Of a DNA stretch of 64,000 bases, positions 1 to 7,906 are shown piece after piece. Source of the DNA: Myxococcus sp. RHSTA-1-4 (GTDB taxonomy: Bacteria; Myxococcota; Myxococcia; Myxococcales; Myxococcaceae). The DNA lies in contig NZ_JAIQDG010000046.1 of NCBI RefSeq assembly GCF_020037125.1, forward strand, positions 1 to 64,000. The letters run 5' to 3'. The translations under genes and the position numbers were made by a program. Below the pieces are notes generated by a model, which saw nothing but the letters and a program-made list of their open reading frames with translations, was not told the origin of the DNA and did no database searches. Within the stretch, counting starts at the first letter, position 1; each line of letters begins with the position of its first letter.

Positions 1-339
1 GGGCGAGCGGCGCGAACCCATCACGCCGCCGGCTCGAACTCGGGCCTCGAGCCCTCATCCAGGGTGCTCGTCAACACACGCGCGCCGCAGCTTCCACGCC
101 CGTTGTCCCGGAGTCACAGCCGGGGCCGCGGGCGTTCGTGTTTCCGGGGGGCGGGGGTTCCCCTTGGGGGCACCCGTCTCGGGAGCTGGATGCCCGTCCA
201 AGGCGCTGGATGGGGCTGGGGCTGGCCTGGAGGCACGGGGCATGAGAGAGGGCCGGCAGGTCGCGAGGGCCACGGGGCCGAGGAGGCCCCGACATCTTGT
301 CGCTTGAGGCGCGGAACGGTTCTTGCGACGCATGCCAGT
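1..339. other. Non-coding left edge of the window
   Basis: I find no convincing gene in this stretch. The open frames here are Arg/Pro/Gly-rich with no family resemblance. It holds two GC-rich hairpins, 31-53 (GGCTCGA/TCGAGCC) and 274-290 (GGGGCC/GGCCCC). It presumably also carries the promoter of the lipoprotein gene that begins at 340, but I could not pick out clear -35 and -10 boxes. Confidence 0.5.
31..53. terminator. Possible terminator hairpin at left edge
   Basis: A perfect 7-bp inverted repeat, GGCTCGA at 31-37 and TCGAGCC at 47-53, with a 9-nt spacer. No T-run follows on either strand. It may end a gene lying to the left of the window, but there is no coding evidence in view to support that. 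Confidence 0.25.
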
Positions 340-2514
340 ATGTCCAGATTCCACCTCATCATCGCAGTGTCCCTGCTGTACTTGGCTTCGGCCTGTATCA
401 ATGTTCCTGAAGTGGTTGAGCCTCCTGACCCCGGTGCCGATGCTGGCTCACAGGCTCCACCCGATGCGGGGTCTCCTCCTGATGCGGGCCCAGTCCAGAC
501 GCCCAGTTTCACGTTCACTGCCTCGCCACTCCAGGACTCGGTGTTTCAAGGCGAAGCAAAGGAGCTCCAGCTGACTATCGCGCGAACGGGTGGATTCGTG
601 GAGAGCGTGAGCATCAGTCTCCTGGCTTCACCGGCTGGCGTTGTCGCTCAGCCAGTGACCATTTCCTCTGGCGCCACGACAGCGACGCTCCGAGTTTCCG
701 TCTCGACCAGCGCCGAACCAGGAAGCGCGACGCTCGTCTTGCGAGCTACCTCCGGGAATCTGAGCCGGGACGTCTCCATCACGCTCAATATCGTCAGGGC
801 GGGTGACCTCCTGGTGCGCTGGGTATCTCCCTCAGGGGCGAGAAGCTACGTCAACGGTACCGTGGCGCTCGAAGCCGCGGTGGAGGGCGGCACCGCCGAT
901 GCGGTGGAACTGAGAAACGGTTCGGAACTCTTGGCCCGGCTGACCGCGCCCCGGTTCACCTATACGTGGGACACGAACCAGGTCGAGGAAGGCGAGCATC
1001 ACATCACCGCATACGCGATTCGCGGCACTCAACTGTTTCCGTCGTTTGAGCGCACGGTGGTTGTCGACCGCACGGCCCCCAGGACTGAAACCCGAACTCC
1101 CGCTCAGCGCGAGGTGAATGTGAGCGCACGAGCCATCATCGAGGTGACGTTCAGCGAACCGCTCAAGACTGCGACGGTGACGGCCGCTACTGTGGCGCTC
1201 ACGGCCAGTGGCGGTGTGAACGTAGAAAAGGCCATTGCCCTCTCGGAGGATGGACGGCGGTTGACGCTCACTCCGGCAACTCTCCTTCCTGCGCCGGGCA
1301 CCATGACGGTGCACTTGGGCACCAGCGGACAGCCCGTCACGGACCTTGCGGGTAATCCCCTGGTTCTCAGTGAACCCTGGACCTTCACGGTTCCCGATTG
1401 GTTGTCCCTGGGTGGGGCCATCAGTGCACATCCTGGAGCAACGCCGGCGGAAAATGTTGTGATGAAACTCGATTCGACCGGGAAGCCTGTCATTGCCTGG
1501 TCCGAGTTCGATGGTACGGCCAAGAACGTCCATGTAGCCCAATGGAATGGCGAAACCTGGGTGACGCTTGGCTCTTCGCTGAGCGCGCTACCTTCCGCCG
1601 GAACAGACGCCGACAACCCAGCCCTTATCATCACCCCATCCGGCAACATCGTTGTTGCCTGGAACGAACTTCTCGGTACTGGAGATTCAGGCCAAAGTGC
1701 CTATGCCCGAACGTGGACCAACGGCACATGGACATCCCTTCCCACCCTTCCCATCTCGGGGGCAAGCGGCCACTACATTTCCAATCCCGCCCTTGCCGTT
1801 ACTCAGCAAGGCACCCTCTATCTGTACACAACGTACAATCAAGGCGGCGTCCTGCAAGTCAGGGGATTCAGCTTGGCCTCAAACGCGACCTCGTGGGATT
1901 CACTTGCGGTCAACCGCCCGGCAACGCACGCCATGCCTGGGATTGGCTCACTGGCAAGCCAGGGAACCTCGGTCTTTGCAGCCTACGATGCGTTCTCCGA
2001 AAGTGCACAAAAGCGCGTTATCGGCGTACTGAAGAATCATACCCAGTCCCTGGGAATCGAAATCGCATCAAGTTCAACAACCACCACTGCCGAGTGGGCC
2101 TCGATTGCCGTCAACGAGGCCGGAGAGCCTCTCGTTGCGTGGGAGGAGAGCACAAATAGAGGATCAGACGGCCAAGTCTTCCTTGCTCAGTGGCTCAGTT
2201 CTTCATGGCAGACGCCCGTTTTGGTGAGCAACTTCTCGACCGCCAACTCGCGACCTTCGCTTGCCGTGGGCGATGATGGTCGCGCTGTCATCGCATGGAG
2301 TGGTTTTGTTTCTCCCGAGCGGTCAATCTATGTGTCTCGTCAATCAGGAGCTTTGTGGGAACGTGTTGGCGCGCCATTGAGTGCTGCCGCTGGTGCCAGC
2401 ACTCCTGGTTTTGTGCCTTCACTTGTTCTCGACCGAAGCAGCCTGCCCATCGTGGCGTGGCACGAGACAGACGGTTCGACATCCAATATCTACGTCCGCA
2501 GGTACAACCAGTAG
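340..2514 (+). CDS. Lipoprotein with Ig-like domain and propeller-like repeats
   Basis: Predicted 724-aa surface lipoprotein. The open frame extends up to 64, but the start at 340 is chosen because it gives a clean signal peptide ending in the lipobox LASAC, followed by an Asp/Ala/Gly/Pro linker typical of myxobacterial lipoproteins. Around residues 250-350 is a bacterial Ig-like (SbsA/Big_5 type) domain with 'VTFSEPL' and 'DLAGNPL'. The C-terminal half repeats a unit of the form 'G-P-(I/L)-(I/V)-A-W' every 50-60 residues (for example KPVIAWSE, EPLVAWEE, RAVIAWSG), suggesting a beta-propeller of the sialidase/BNR kind. There is no Shine-Dalgarno sequence directly upstream. Many codons end in A or T, unlike its neighbours, which hints at recent acquisition or relaxed selection. 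Its ligand and role are unknown. Confidence 0.8.
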   Translation: MSRFHLIIAVSLLYLASACINVPEVVEPPDPGADAGSQAPPDAGSPPDAGPVQTPSFTFTASPLQDSVFQGEAKELQLTIARTGGFVESVSISLLASPAGVVAQPVTISSGATTATLRVSVSTSAEPGSATLVLRATSGNLSRDVSITLNIVRAGDLLVRWVSPSGARSYVNGTVALEAAVEGGTADAVELRNGSELLARLTAPRFTYTWDTNQVEEGEHHITAYAIRGTQLFPSFERTVVVDRTAPRTETRTPAQREVNVSARAIIEVTFSEPLKTATVTAATVALTASGGVNVEKAIALSEDGRRLTLTPATLLPAPGTMTVHLGTSGQPVTDLAGNPLVLSEPWTFTVPDWLSLGGAISAHPGATPAENVVMKLDSTGKPVIAWSEFDGTAKNVHVAQWNGETWVTLGSSLSALPSAGTDADNPALIITPSGNIVVAWNELLGTGDSGQSAYARTWTNGTWTSLPTLPISGASGHYISNPALAVTQQGTLYLYTTYNQGGVLQVRGFSLASNATSWDSLAVNRPATHAMPGIGSLASQGTSVFAAYDAFSESAQKRVIGVLKNHTQSLGIEIASSSTTTTAEWASIAVNEAGEPLVAWEESTNRGSDGQVFLAQWLSSSWQTPVLVSNFSTANSRPSLAVGDDGRAVIAWSGFVSPERSIYVSRQSGALWERVGAPLSAAAGASTPGFVPSLVLDRSSLPIVAWHETDGSTSNIYVRRYNQ

Positions 2515-2535
2515 CTGCGACTGAGCGACAGAGGC

Positions 2536-2557
2536 GCCCGACTGATTCAGGTCGGGC
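2536..2557. terminator. Hairpin between convergent genes
   Basis: A perfect 7-bp inverted repeat, GCCCGAC at 2536-2542 and GTCGGGC at 2551-2557, with an 8-nt loop. It lies between the lipoprotein gene ending at 2514 and the convergent gene ending at 2599, so it could serve both. No long T-run follows. Confidence 0.55.
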
Positions 2558-2598
2558 ATCTCTGCCAGCTACACGAACTCATCGGTACAGAGAGCAGT

Positions 2599-3699
2599 TC
2601 AGAGCTGACGCTTGGGCACCACGAGGCCCTGACTCAACCGCTTGAGCACGCGCTGCTTCTGGCGGCGCTTGTAGGCCTCGTGAGCGTTCTCCCCCAGTTC
2701 GTTGAGGCGGGCGGTCTCCTCGTCGACCATCTGGAACTCCACCAGGGAGATGACGATGCGGCCCTTGCGCTGGCGCGTGTCCTGTTCCGGAGGCGGCAGG
2801 TACGCGTCCATGCGCACTGGGATGTCCACCACGAAGTTGAGCGCCCGGTAGGTGTTGCCGGAGAAGACGTTGCCGCCGCGGTCCTCCCGGTCCTCGTAGT
2901 CACGGTCCAGATGGAGCTGGGAGGTATGTGCCTCGAAGTGGGGGTTCTCCGCGAGCACCGACTTGAAGGGGATGAGGGTGTTCTCCGTCTGGCCCGGTAC
3001 CACGAGGTGGAAGGGAAAGAGCCGCTGCGTGAGGTAGTACAGCACCGGCAGCAGGTCCTCGCGCTTCCGCGTCACCACGCGGAAGCGCGTCCGGTCGTAC
3101 ACCTGCGCCGCTACCGTCTCCTTCTTGGCCAGCAGCTTGGTGATGAGCGAGTCCCGCGTCTTGATGGAGTGCGCGAACTCCACCACGGGCAGTCCCTTGG
3201 CCTGCATCTCCTGCGCGACGTTGAGCACCTTCTCTGTCACCAACTCCGCCAGTTCCGCCTCCGACACCGCCAAGCGGAAGAGGAGGTCCCTCCCCTCGAT
3301 GTGCTGGATGACGTGCATCACCTTCAGCACCACGCAGGCGATGCGGCGGTGGCGAGGAGCACCCTTCGCACCGGAGGCGAAGAGGAACAGGTCGTGGACC
3401 TCGTCCGGCTGCGCCACCGTGTCCGCGACGCGGTAGTTGAACGTCTTGCGCAGGTACTCCACAGCTTCCGTCAGCACCCCGCGGGCCCACGCCTCGTCAT
3501 AGGGCCGGGAGACGTCGAGGCCATAGAGGCGCAGGAAGTTGTCCACCTCGTCCCGCGCCTGGAAGTGCATCCGCCGCCAGTCGATCACCGAGCCGCCGCG
3601 GAGGATGAGCCGGATGCGCTCCAACTCGCGCAGGCCCATCTCCTCCACCTTGCGAATGGGGATGTCGGGCAGAACGGGAGTGAGCGAAGGTGCCTTCAC
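2599..3699 (-). CDS. Conserved TIGR04552-like protein with RelA/SpoT-like motifs
   Basis: Cytoplasmic protein of about 366 aa. It resembles, from memory, the uncharacterised deltaproteobacterial families TIGR04552/TIGR04562 (N-terminal 'RGGSVIDW', tentative). The C-terminal half contains, in order, 'SLITKLLAKK', 'YDRTRFRVV', 'NTYRALNFVVDIPV' and 'VEFQMVDEET...HEAYK'. This order resembles the (p)ppGpp synthetase fold (K-rich motif, D-x-x-x-R-R, G-Y-x-S-x-H, E-x-Q, H-E). The open frame begins with a GTG at 3762, but that codon lies inside the terminator hairpin of the upstream gene. I prefer the GTG at 3699, which follows AGGAAG, and an ATG at 3639 is also possible. No catalytic activity is demonstrated. 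The RelA resemblance is inference. Confidence 0.75.
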   Translation of the reverse strand: MKAPSLTPVLPDIPIRKVEEMGLRELERIRLILRGGSVIDWRRMHFQARDEVDNFLRLYGLDVSRPYDEAWARGVLTEAVEYLRKTFNYRVADTVAQPDEVHDLFLFASGAKGAPRHRRIACVVLKVMHVIQHIEGRDLLFRLAVSEAELAELVTEKVLNVAQEMQAKGLPVVEFAHSIKTRDSLITKLLAKKETVAAQVYDRTRFRVVTRKREDLLPVLYYLTQRLFPFHLVVPGQTENTLIPFKSVLAENPHFEAHTSQLHLDRDYEDREDRGGNVFSGNTYRALNFVVDIPVRMDAYLPPPEQDTRQRKGRIVISLVEFQMVDEETARLNELGENAHEAYKRRQKQRVLKRLSQGLVVPKRQL

Positions 3700-3750
3700 A
3701 ACGGACTTCCTAGCCGAGCCGAGGTGCTTGGAAAAGTCCCCGGAACGTAC

Positions 3751-3785
3751 GAAGGCCCTCACCCCACGTAAGGGAGAGGGCCTTC
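3751..3785 (-). terminator. Terminator of the MORN-repeat gene
   Basis: A perfect 10-bp inverted repeat, GAAGGCCCTC at 3751-3760 and GAGGGCCTTC at 3776-3785, with a 15-nt loop, 28 bp past the stop of the gene at 3813-4295. No T-run follows. It overlaps the most upstream possible start codon (3762) of the next gene, which argues for a downstream start there. Confidence 0.6.
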
Positions 3786-3812
3786 TGTCCCATCAAGCTG
3801 CCTGACGGGCGA

Positions 3813-4295
3813 TTACTGGTTCGCCACGGGGCGGTTGTTCTCGTACCGCACCTGGCTGACGACCTTGCCGTCCTCGGAGAACTCCTTCACCAGGCCGTGC
3901 TTGCTGCCCTTCTGGTACTCCTCAACGAGACGAGGCTTGCCATTCGGGAAGTACATCACCCGCTGGCCATGCCAGTCACCGCGGCTGAACTCCGCCGTGC
4001 TCCGCTTGTTTCCTGCCTCGTCGTAGAACGTCCAGACACCGACCTTGAAGCCGTTCTCGAACTGCCCCTGGGTCGCCTTCTTCCCATTGGGGTGGTACTC
4101 GACGTACGTGCCATGGGCGACCTGGCCCTCCCCCTGGCTCTTCGACTTGACGCACACGAGCCCCTCAGCCTTGGTGCCAGTCTGGATCGTACCGGCGGGG
4201 CAGTTCAGCTTCTCAGCGGTGTCGCTCGCCATCGCCGCTGGAGCAGCAAGAGCGAGGCCGAGGGTCAGCGTTCGAATCAGCTTGGTAGACAGCAT
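3813..4295 (-). CDS. Secreted MORN-2 repeat protein
   Basis: 160-aa protein with a Sec signal peptide (MLSTKLIRTLTLGLALAAPAAMA, cut near residue 23). It has at least three MORN-variant repeats of the YwqK type: 'HGTYVEYHPNGKK', 'VGVWTFYDEAGNK', 'HGQRVMYFPNGK' and 'HGLVKEFSEDGK'. These repeats form beta-hairpins, and the family is often labelled a toxin-antitoxin 'YwqK antitoxin' without evidence of that role. Two cysteines in the mature N-terminus (LNCPAG, GLVCVK) may form a disulfide. The start has an excellent Shine-Dalgarno sequence (AAGGAGAG, 5 nt). It appears monocistronic, with a terminator at 3751-3785. The location is presumably periplasmic or extracellular and the partner is unknown. 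Confidence 0.85.
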   Translation of the reverse strand: MLSTKLIRTLTLGLALAAPAAMASDTAEKLNCPAGTIQTGTKAEGLVCVKSKSQGEGQVAHGTYVEYHPNGKKATQGQFENGFKVGVWTFYDEAGNKRSTAEFSRGDWHGQRVMYFPNGKPRLVEEYQKGSKHGLVKEFSEDGKVVSQVRYENNRPVANQ

Positions 4296-4444
4296 GGACT
4301 CTCCTTACTCAAGACGCCGGGATGCCCGCGCGCATCTCTCAAGACGTCCGTGCGTTGGCGAAATTCATCGTACGCCCCAATCACCCCTGCGAACTCCTAC
4401 TGCGCGCCGAGGGTGGGCACACACACTGTACGTCCACAACAGAT

Positions 4445-4475
4445 GAGCCCCGCCCATGCAAGCAGGGCGGGGCTC
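4445..4475 (-). terminator. Terminator of the Cys-rich lipoprotein gene
   Basis: A perfect 11-bp inverted repeat, GAGCCCCGCCC at 4445-4455 and GGGCGGGGCTC at 4465-4475, with a 9-nt loop, about 22 bp beyond the stop at 4498. A weak T-rich stretch follows on the minus strand. Confidence 0.75.
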
Positions 4476-4497
4476 GGGTCCTCAACTGCTCGGGCGC

Positions 4498-5403
4498 TTA
4501 CTGGTAGTTGGACTGATGGCAGACGAAGTTGCCGTTCCGGAAAAAGAAGCCGGCCGAGTTGGTGGTGCTGGAGGCGTCAACACAGAGGTTGACGATGATC
4601 TCCGCCTGGTCACGGTTGGTGCCCGTCACGTTATAGTTGCCCGACGAGCTGCTGATGCTCGCATTCTGACTGGTGCCATTCGTCCTGACATAGAAGAACG
4701 AGCTGAGCTCTGCAGAGGTCTGCGGGAACGGCGTGTTGGAGTACGCAGAGACCCGGATGCGCAGGCGCTTGGGCGCGGACGTGCCACAGAAGTTGGTGTC
4801 GGTCGTGGCGGACACGAACTCGGTCTTGTAGATGATGGGGCCCGTCGTGCCCAGGTCAGACTTGTTGGGGAACTGGGTGTAGTTCTGGCACGTCGGCGCA
4901 GGGGGCGCCGCGCAAGCACCGCTCGTGCAGATCTGCCCATAGCTGCACGTGGACAGGCCCTCACCGGTGCAGGTGTCGCCCGTGGTGTCCTCCTCCTCAC
5001 ACTGGCCGCTCGCCTCGTCGCACGCGCGCCCCTCGCCGCAGTCAGCATCGGCGGTGCACTTCGTCACGCAGACGTTGTCCAGATCGGAGCAGACCAGGTC
5101 GGCGGTCTCGGAGTCGCCGTTGCAGAGCTCGTTCGTGGAGCACTGGCAGATCTTGGTGGCGGCGTCCGGGCCCGTGCCACCCAGGGTGGCGCAGACCTTC
5201 GCCGTGTCGGGGCAGTCCGCAGCGGCGTCACACGTCTGCACGCACACGTTGGCGGTGGGGTGACAGATCTCGGTCTCCGTATCGCACTCGTCGTTGCTGG
5301 TGCAGCTGGCGGGACCACCGTTGCCATCATCACCGCAACCAGCCATGAAACCGCTCATCGCGCCCAGCGCCGTGAGCATCAGCATCATCTTGCGAAGCTG
5401 CAT
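4498..5403 (-). CDS. Cys-rich surface lipoprotein
   Basis: 301-aa lipoprotein. The ATG at 5403 is chosen over the longer frame (5457) because it has AGGAGG 11 nt upstream and gives a lipoprotein signal ending in 'FMAGC'. After a short Gly linker, residues about 30-165 contain some 20 cysteines in units such as CTSNDEC, CVQTCDAAADC and CVTKCTADADC. This is a disulfide-rich EGF/DKK-like pattern common in myxobacterial surface proteins. The C-terminal 130 residues form a non-repeated Ser/Thr/Asn-rich domain with three further cysteines that I do not recognise. It has its own promoter (5489-5517) and terminator (4445-4475), so it is probably monocistronic. The function is unknown, and export through the outer membrane is inferred. 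Confidence 0.85.
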   Translation of the reverse strand: MQLRKMMLMLTALGAMSGFMAGCGDDGNGGPASCTSNDECDTETEICHPTANVCVQTCDAAADCPDTAKVCATLGGTGPDAATKICQCSTNELCNGDSETADLVCSDLDNVCVTKCTADADCGEGRACDEASGQCEEEDTTGDTCTGEGLSTCSYGQICTSGACAAPPAPTCQNYTQFPNKSDLGTTGPIIYKTEFVSATTDTNFCGTSAPKRLRIRVSAYSNTPFPQTSAELSSFFYVRTNGTSQNASISSSSGNYNVTGTNRDQAEIIVNLCVDASSTTNSAGFFFRNGNFVCHQSNYQ

Positions 5404-5488
5404 TTTGAGATTTCCTCCTGAGTGGGAACGTCTCTCGGGGTCTCCGGCCACTGACACCAGACCCCAACGTCCTTGGAAGCGGGCACGG

Positions 5489-5517
5489 CTTTAGTCCCGC
5501 TTGTCCTGAAGTGTCAA
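5489..5517 (-). promoter_or_regulatory. Sigma-70 type promoter of the Cys-rich lipoprotein gene
   Basis: On the minus strand a consensus -35 TTGACA (5512-5517) is followed after 17 nt by CTAAAG (5489-5494). The -10 is weak (3/6). The -35 sits inside a perfect inverted repeat GTCAAC-N4-GTTGAC (5513-5528), a possible operator. The transcript would begin about 80 nt before the ATG at 5403. Confidence 0.5.
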
Positions 5518-5596
5518 CGAGTGTTGACGCCGCTGTAGACGTCCCGCGTCAGAGGAAATTCAGCGCTCACGAAAGCAGACACTTCGAGCGGAGGCG

Positions 5597-5626
5597 GGCA
5601 GGCATGACTCATGCGTCACGCCTGCC
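5597..5626 (-). terminator. Terminator of gltJ
   Basis: A 12-bp stem with one mismatch (5597-5608 against 5615-5626, 6-nt loop) lies 26 bp past the gltJ stop. It marks the end of the gliding cluster on the minus strand. Confidence 0.65.
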
Positions 5627-5651
5627 ACACCCGCCCACCGCTCACAGCTGC

Positions 5652-7772
5652 TCAGAAGGTGAACGGGAAGTCGATGGGCTCGCCCTGCTTCTTGTGGCGG
5701 GGGAAGGACCAGCTCTTGATGAGCCCGGTGATGCAGCTCGCCATGTAGGTGGAGCGGAACTCATCCGTGCGGCACGAGATGGCAGTGGTCTTCCCACTCG
5801 TCTGGATGGTCCACCGCATCACCAGCTTTCCGCTGAGCGCCGGGTCCTTCTTCTTCTGCTCGTTCACGCACTTGACGATGGCGGGCTTGTTGGCCAGCAC
5901 CACCGCCATGATGTCCGACTGCTGCAGGCGCTCGGGCATGGCGCCGCCGGGCTCGGGCGGCACGTACGTGGTGGGCCGCGCCTCCGGCTGCTTCGGCTCC
6001 GGCTTCGACTTCTTCGTGCCGAACAACTCGTCGAAGTCGTCGCTGTCCCCCTCGCTCGAGGACGGGCGCTCCGCGCGCGCCGGCTGCGACCGCACCTCGG
6101 GCTCCTCGCGACGCACGGTTCCCGACGAAGACGTGGGACGCCGCGTCGTTCCCGAACGGTCCACCTTCGCCACCGCCTGAGGCTCCGCGGGCTTCGCCGT
6201 CTCCGCCGCCGGAGCCGTCGCGGGCGCCGCCGGAGCAGCCGCCACCGCGGCCGGGGGCGTCGCGGCCGCCGGAGCCGCCGCGGGCGCGGCCCCAGCGGCA
6301 GCCGGAGCAGCCGCCGGGTTCGCCGGAGCCGCGGCCACCGCCGTGCCCGGAGCCGCAGGCGCCGGAGTCGTACCAGGCGCCGCCGCGGGAGCCGCGGGAG
6401 CCGCCGCCGGGTTGGCCGGGGCCGTCTGCGTGTTCTGCGCCACGGCGGCAGGAGGCGGAGGCATGGGCGGCATGCCCGTGTTCGCAGGCTGCGCCACCGC
6501 CACCGGAGGCTGCGTGGGCGTGTCGGCGCGGTTGTTGTTGCTCACGAAGAACACCACCGCTCCACCCGCGACGAAGAGGAACGCGGCGGCGGCGCCAACC
6601 ATCATGCCCGTCTTGCTCTTGCCCCCACCCTGCGCGCCTCCAGGAGGCGGGTACGCGGGCGGATAGGCCGGCTGCTGCGGGTACGGCGCCGCCATGGGCT
6701 GCGCGTACTGCGGGGGTTGCACGTACGGCGCCTGCTGCACGGGCTGCGCCGGGTACGGCATGCCCGGCTGCGTCCCATAGGGAACCTGCGCCACGGGCGC
6801 CATGGGCGCGCCCATCATCGCGTCCGCGCCACGCAGGGACGGCGAGGACACCGGCTCCGGCGGAGGCATGGGCACGTCCAGCAGGCGCGACTGGGAGACG
6901 GGCTCCTTGCCCAGCGCGGGCGCGGGCGTCGGCGGCGGCTTGGCGAACGCGTCGTTCTCCTCCTTCACCAGCGAGGCCAGCACGCTGGCGGCGGACGGCT
7001 TCCAGCCCACCACCGGCTCCTCGGAGGCCGGCGCGCTGTCACCGCGAGACGCCTTGCCCGCGCTGAAGGCGGACTGCACCGGCCCGGCGGACACCGTGGG
7101 CGTCGTGCCGGACACCGGCTCGGGCGCGACGATGACGGGCTTGGACGGCCGCGGCGCCAGCACCGAGGCCATCTCCGTGGCCTCAGACAGCGGAATCCAG
7201 TCGCTGAAGCCCGAGCGCCAGCAGAGGCTGTCCGGGCCCACCTCGCCACGGTCCCAGAGGTCCTTTACCTTCTCCACGGTGAACGGGCCGACCTGCTTCT
7301 CGTCGATGGCCACGTACCACTCGTGCGCGGCGGCGTTGGACTTCGCCTCCTCCTTCGCGGGCTCGGCTTCGGCCTCGGCCAGCTTGCGCACGTTCTCCGC
7401 GCTGGCCTCACGCGCCGCGGCCTCGGCCGCCTCGCCCGCCGGAATCTTGTTCGTCCCGGAGCTGAGGACCTGGTCGAAGACCGCGCCAATCTCGTCCTCT
7501 TCCACGTCCGTGAAGAGGCCGCCCTCGGGGGGCGTGCCGAGCGACGTGGGCAGGGACGCGGCGGACGACTCCGCCTCCTTGCCCGCGCCATTCGTGGTGG
7601 AAGGTGACGAAGTCGCGGCCTCCGGCGCCGAGTCCTTCGCGGCCGGCGCGCCAGCGGGGCGCACGGTGATGGTGTGGCCGCACTTCTTGCAACGAACCTT
7701 GACCCCCTTGGGGCCAACCTTGTCGTCGCTGATCATGTACTGCGCGCGGCAGCTGTCGCAGACGAAACGCAT
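5652..7772 (-). CDS. gltJ: Gliding motility protein GltJ (AgmX)
   Basis: 706-aa inner-membrane component of the Glt gliding machine. Domains in order: an N-terminal zinc ribbon of the MJ0042 type (C5, C8, C28, C31), a GYF-like domain at about 150-205 ('EWYVAIDEKQVGPFT', 'DLWDRGEVGP'), a Pro/Tyr-rich linker, one transmembrane helix at about 388-413, a long Ala/Pro periplasmic spacer, and an AgmX/PglI C-terminal TonB-like domain (final ~95 aa). In M. xanthus the cytoplasmic zinc ribbon and GYF regions of GltJ are reported to contact the MglA/AglZ control system. The frame is open to 7844, but the ATG at 7772 (GGAAAAG upstream) places the zinc ribbon at the N-terminus. It has its own promoter (7816-7844) and terminator. 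Confidence 0.93.
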   Translation of the reverse strand: MRFVCDSCRAQYMISDDKVGPKGVKVRCKKCGHTITVRPAGAPAAKDSAPEAATSSPSTTNGAGKEAESSAASLPTSLGTPPEGGLFTDVEEDEIGAVFDQVLSSGTNKIPAGEAAEAAAREASAENVRKLAEAEAEPAKEEAKSNAAAHEWYVAIDEKQVGPFTVEKVKDLWDRGEVGPDSLCWRSGFSDWIPLSEATEMASVLAPRPSKPVIVAPEPVSGTTPTVSAGPVQSAFSAGKASRGDSAPASEEPVVGWKPSAASVLASLVKEENDAFAKPPPTPAPALGKEPVSQSRLLDVPMPPPEPVSSPSLRGADAMMGAPMAPVAQVPYGTQPGMPYPAQPVQQAPYVQPPQYAQPMAAPYPQQPAYPPAYPPPGGAQGGGKSKTGMMVGAAAAFLFVAGGAVVFFVSNNNRADTPTQPPVAVAQPANTGMPPMPPPPAAVAQNTQTAPANPAAAPAAPAAAPGTTPAPAAPGTAVAAAPANPAAAPAAAGAAPAAAPAAATPPAAVAAAPAAPATAPAAETAKPAEPQAVAKVDRSGTTRRPTSSSGTVRREEPEVRSQPARAERPSSSEGDSDDFDELFGTKKSKPEPKQPEARPTTYVPPEPGGAMPERLQQSDIMAVVLANKPAIVKCVNEQKKKDPALSGKLVMRWTIQTSGKTTAISCRTDEFRSTYMASCITGLIKSWSFPRHKKQGEPIDFPFTF

Positions 7773-7815
7773 CTTTTCCGTAAGCCTCGGAAATGACGGG
7801 AGAAATCCCGCCCGA

Positions 7816-7844
7816 ATCGTAGAAGTGACCCCCGGAGGGGTCAA
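7816..7844 (-). promoter_or_regulatory. gltJ promoter with embedded palindrome
   Basis: On the minus strand TTGACC (7839-7844) and TACGAT (7816-7821) are separated by 17 nt, a good sigma-70 type promoter. The start would fall about 36 nt before the gltJ ATG. A perfect inverted repeat TGACCCC-N4-GGGGTCA (7826-7843) overlaps the -35 and fills most of the spacer, so a repressor could occlude the promoter there. Confidence 0.6.
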
Positions 7845-7883
7845 GAATGGGCACCACGCCCGCCCGGCTCCTCATCAACGCGT

Positions 7884-7901
7884 GAACCCTCGCCAGGGTT
7901 C
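7884..7901 (-). terminator. Hairpin after gltI
   Basis: A perfect 7-bp stem, GAACCCT (7884-7890) and AGGGTTC (7895-7901), with a 4-nt loop, 6 bp past the gltI stop. There is no T-run, so it may terminate weakly or stabilise the 3' end of the transcript. Confidence 0.5.
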
Positions 7902-7906
7902 TGTCG

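Noticed and set aside
64..339. N-terminal extension of the first lipoprotein gene
   Set aside because: The residues are Arg/Gly/Pro-rich without signal character. The signal peptide and lipobox begin at the ATG at 340.
3700..3762. Upstream GTG start for the RelA-like gene
   Set aside because: It lies inside the terminator hairpin 3751-3785 of the preceding gene and lacks a Shine-Dalgarno sequence. It is kept only as an alternative.
3813..4295. YwqK 'antitoxin' of a toxin-antitoxin pair
   Set aside because: It has a signal peptide, no toxin gene is adjacent and its MORN repeats are shared by many unrelated surface proteins.
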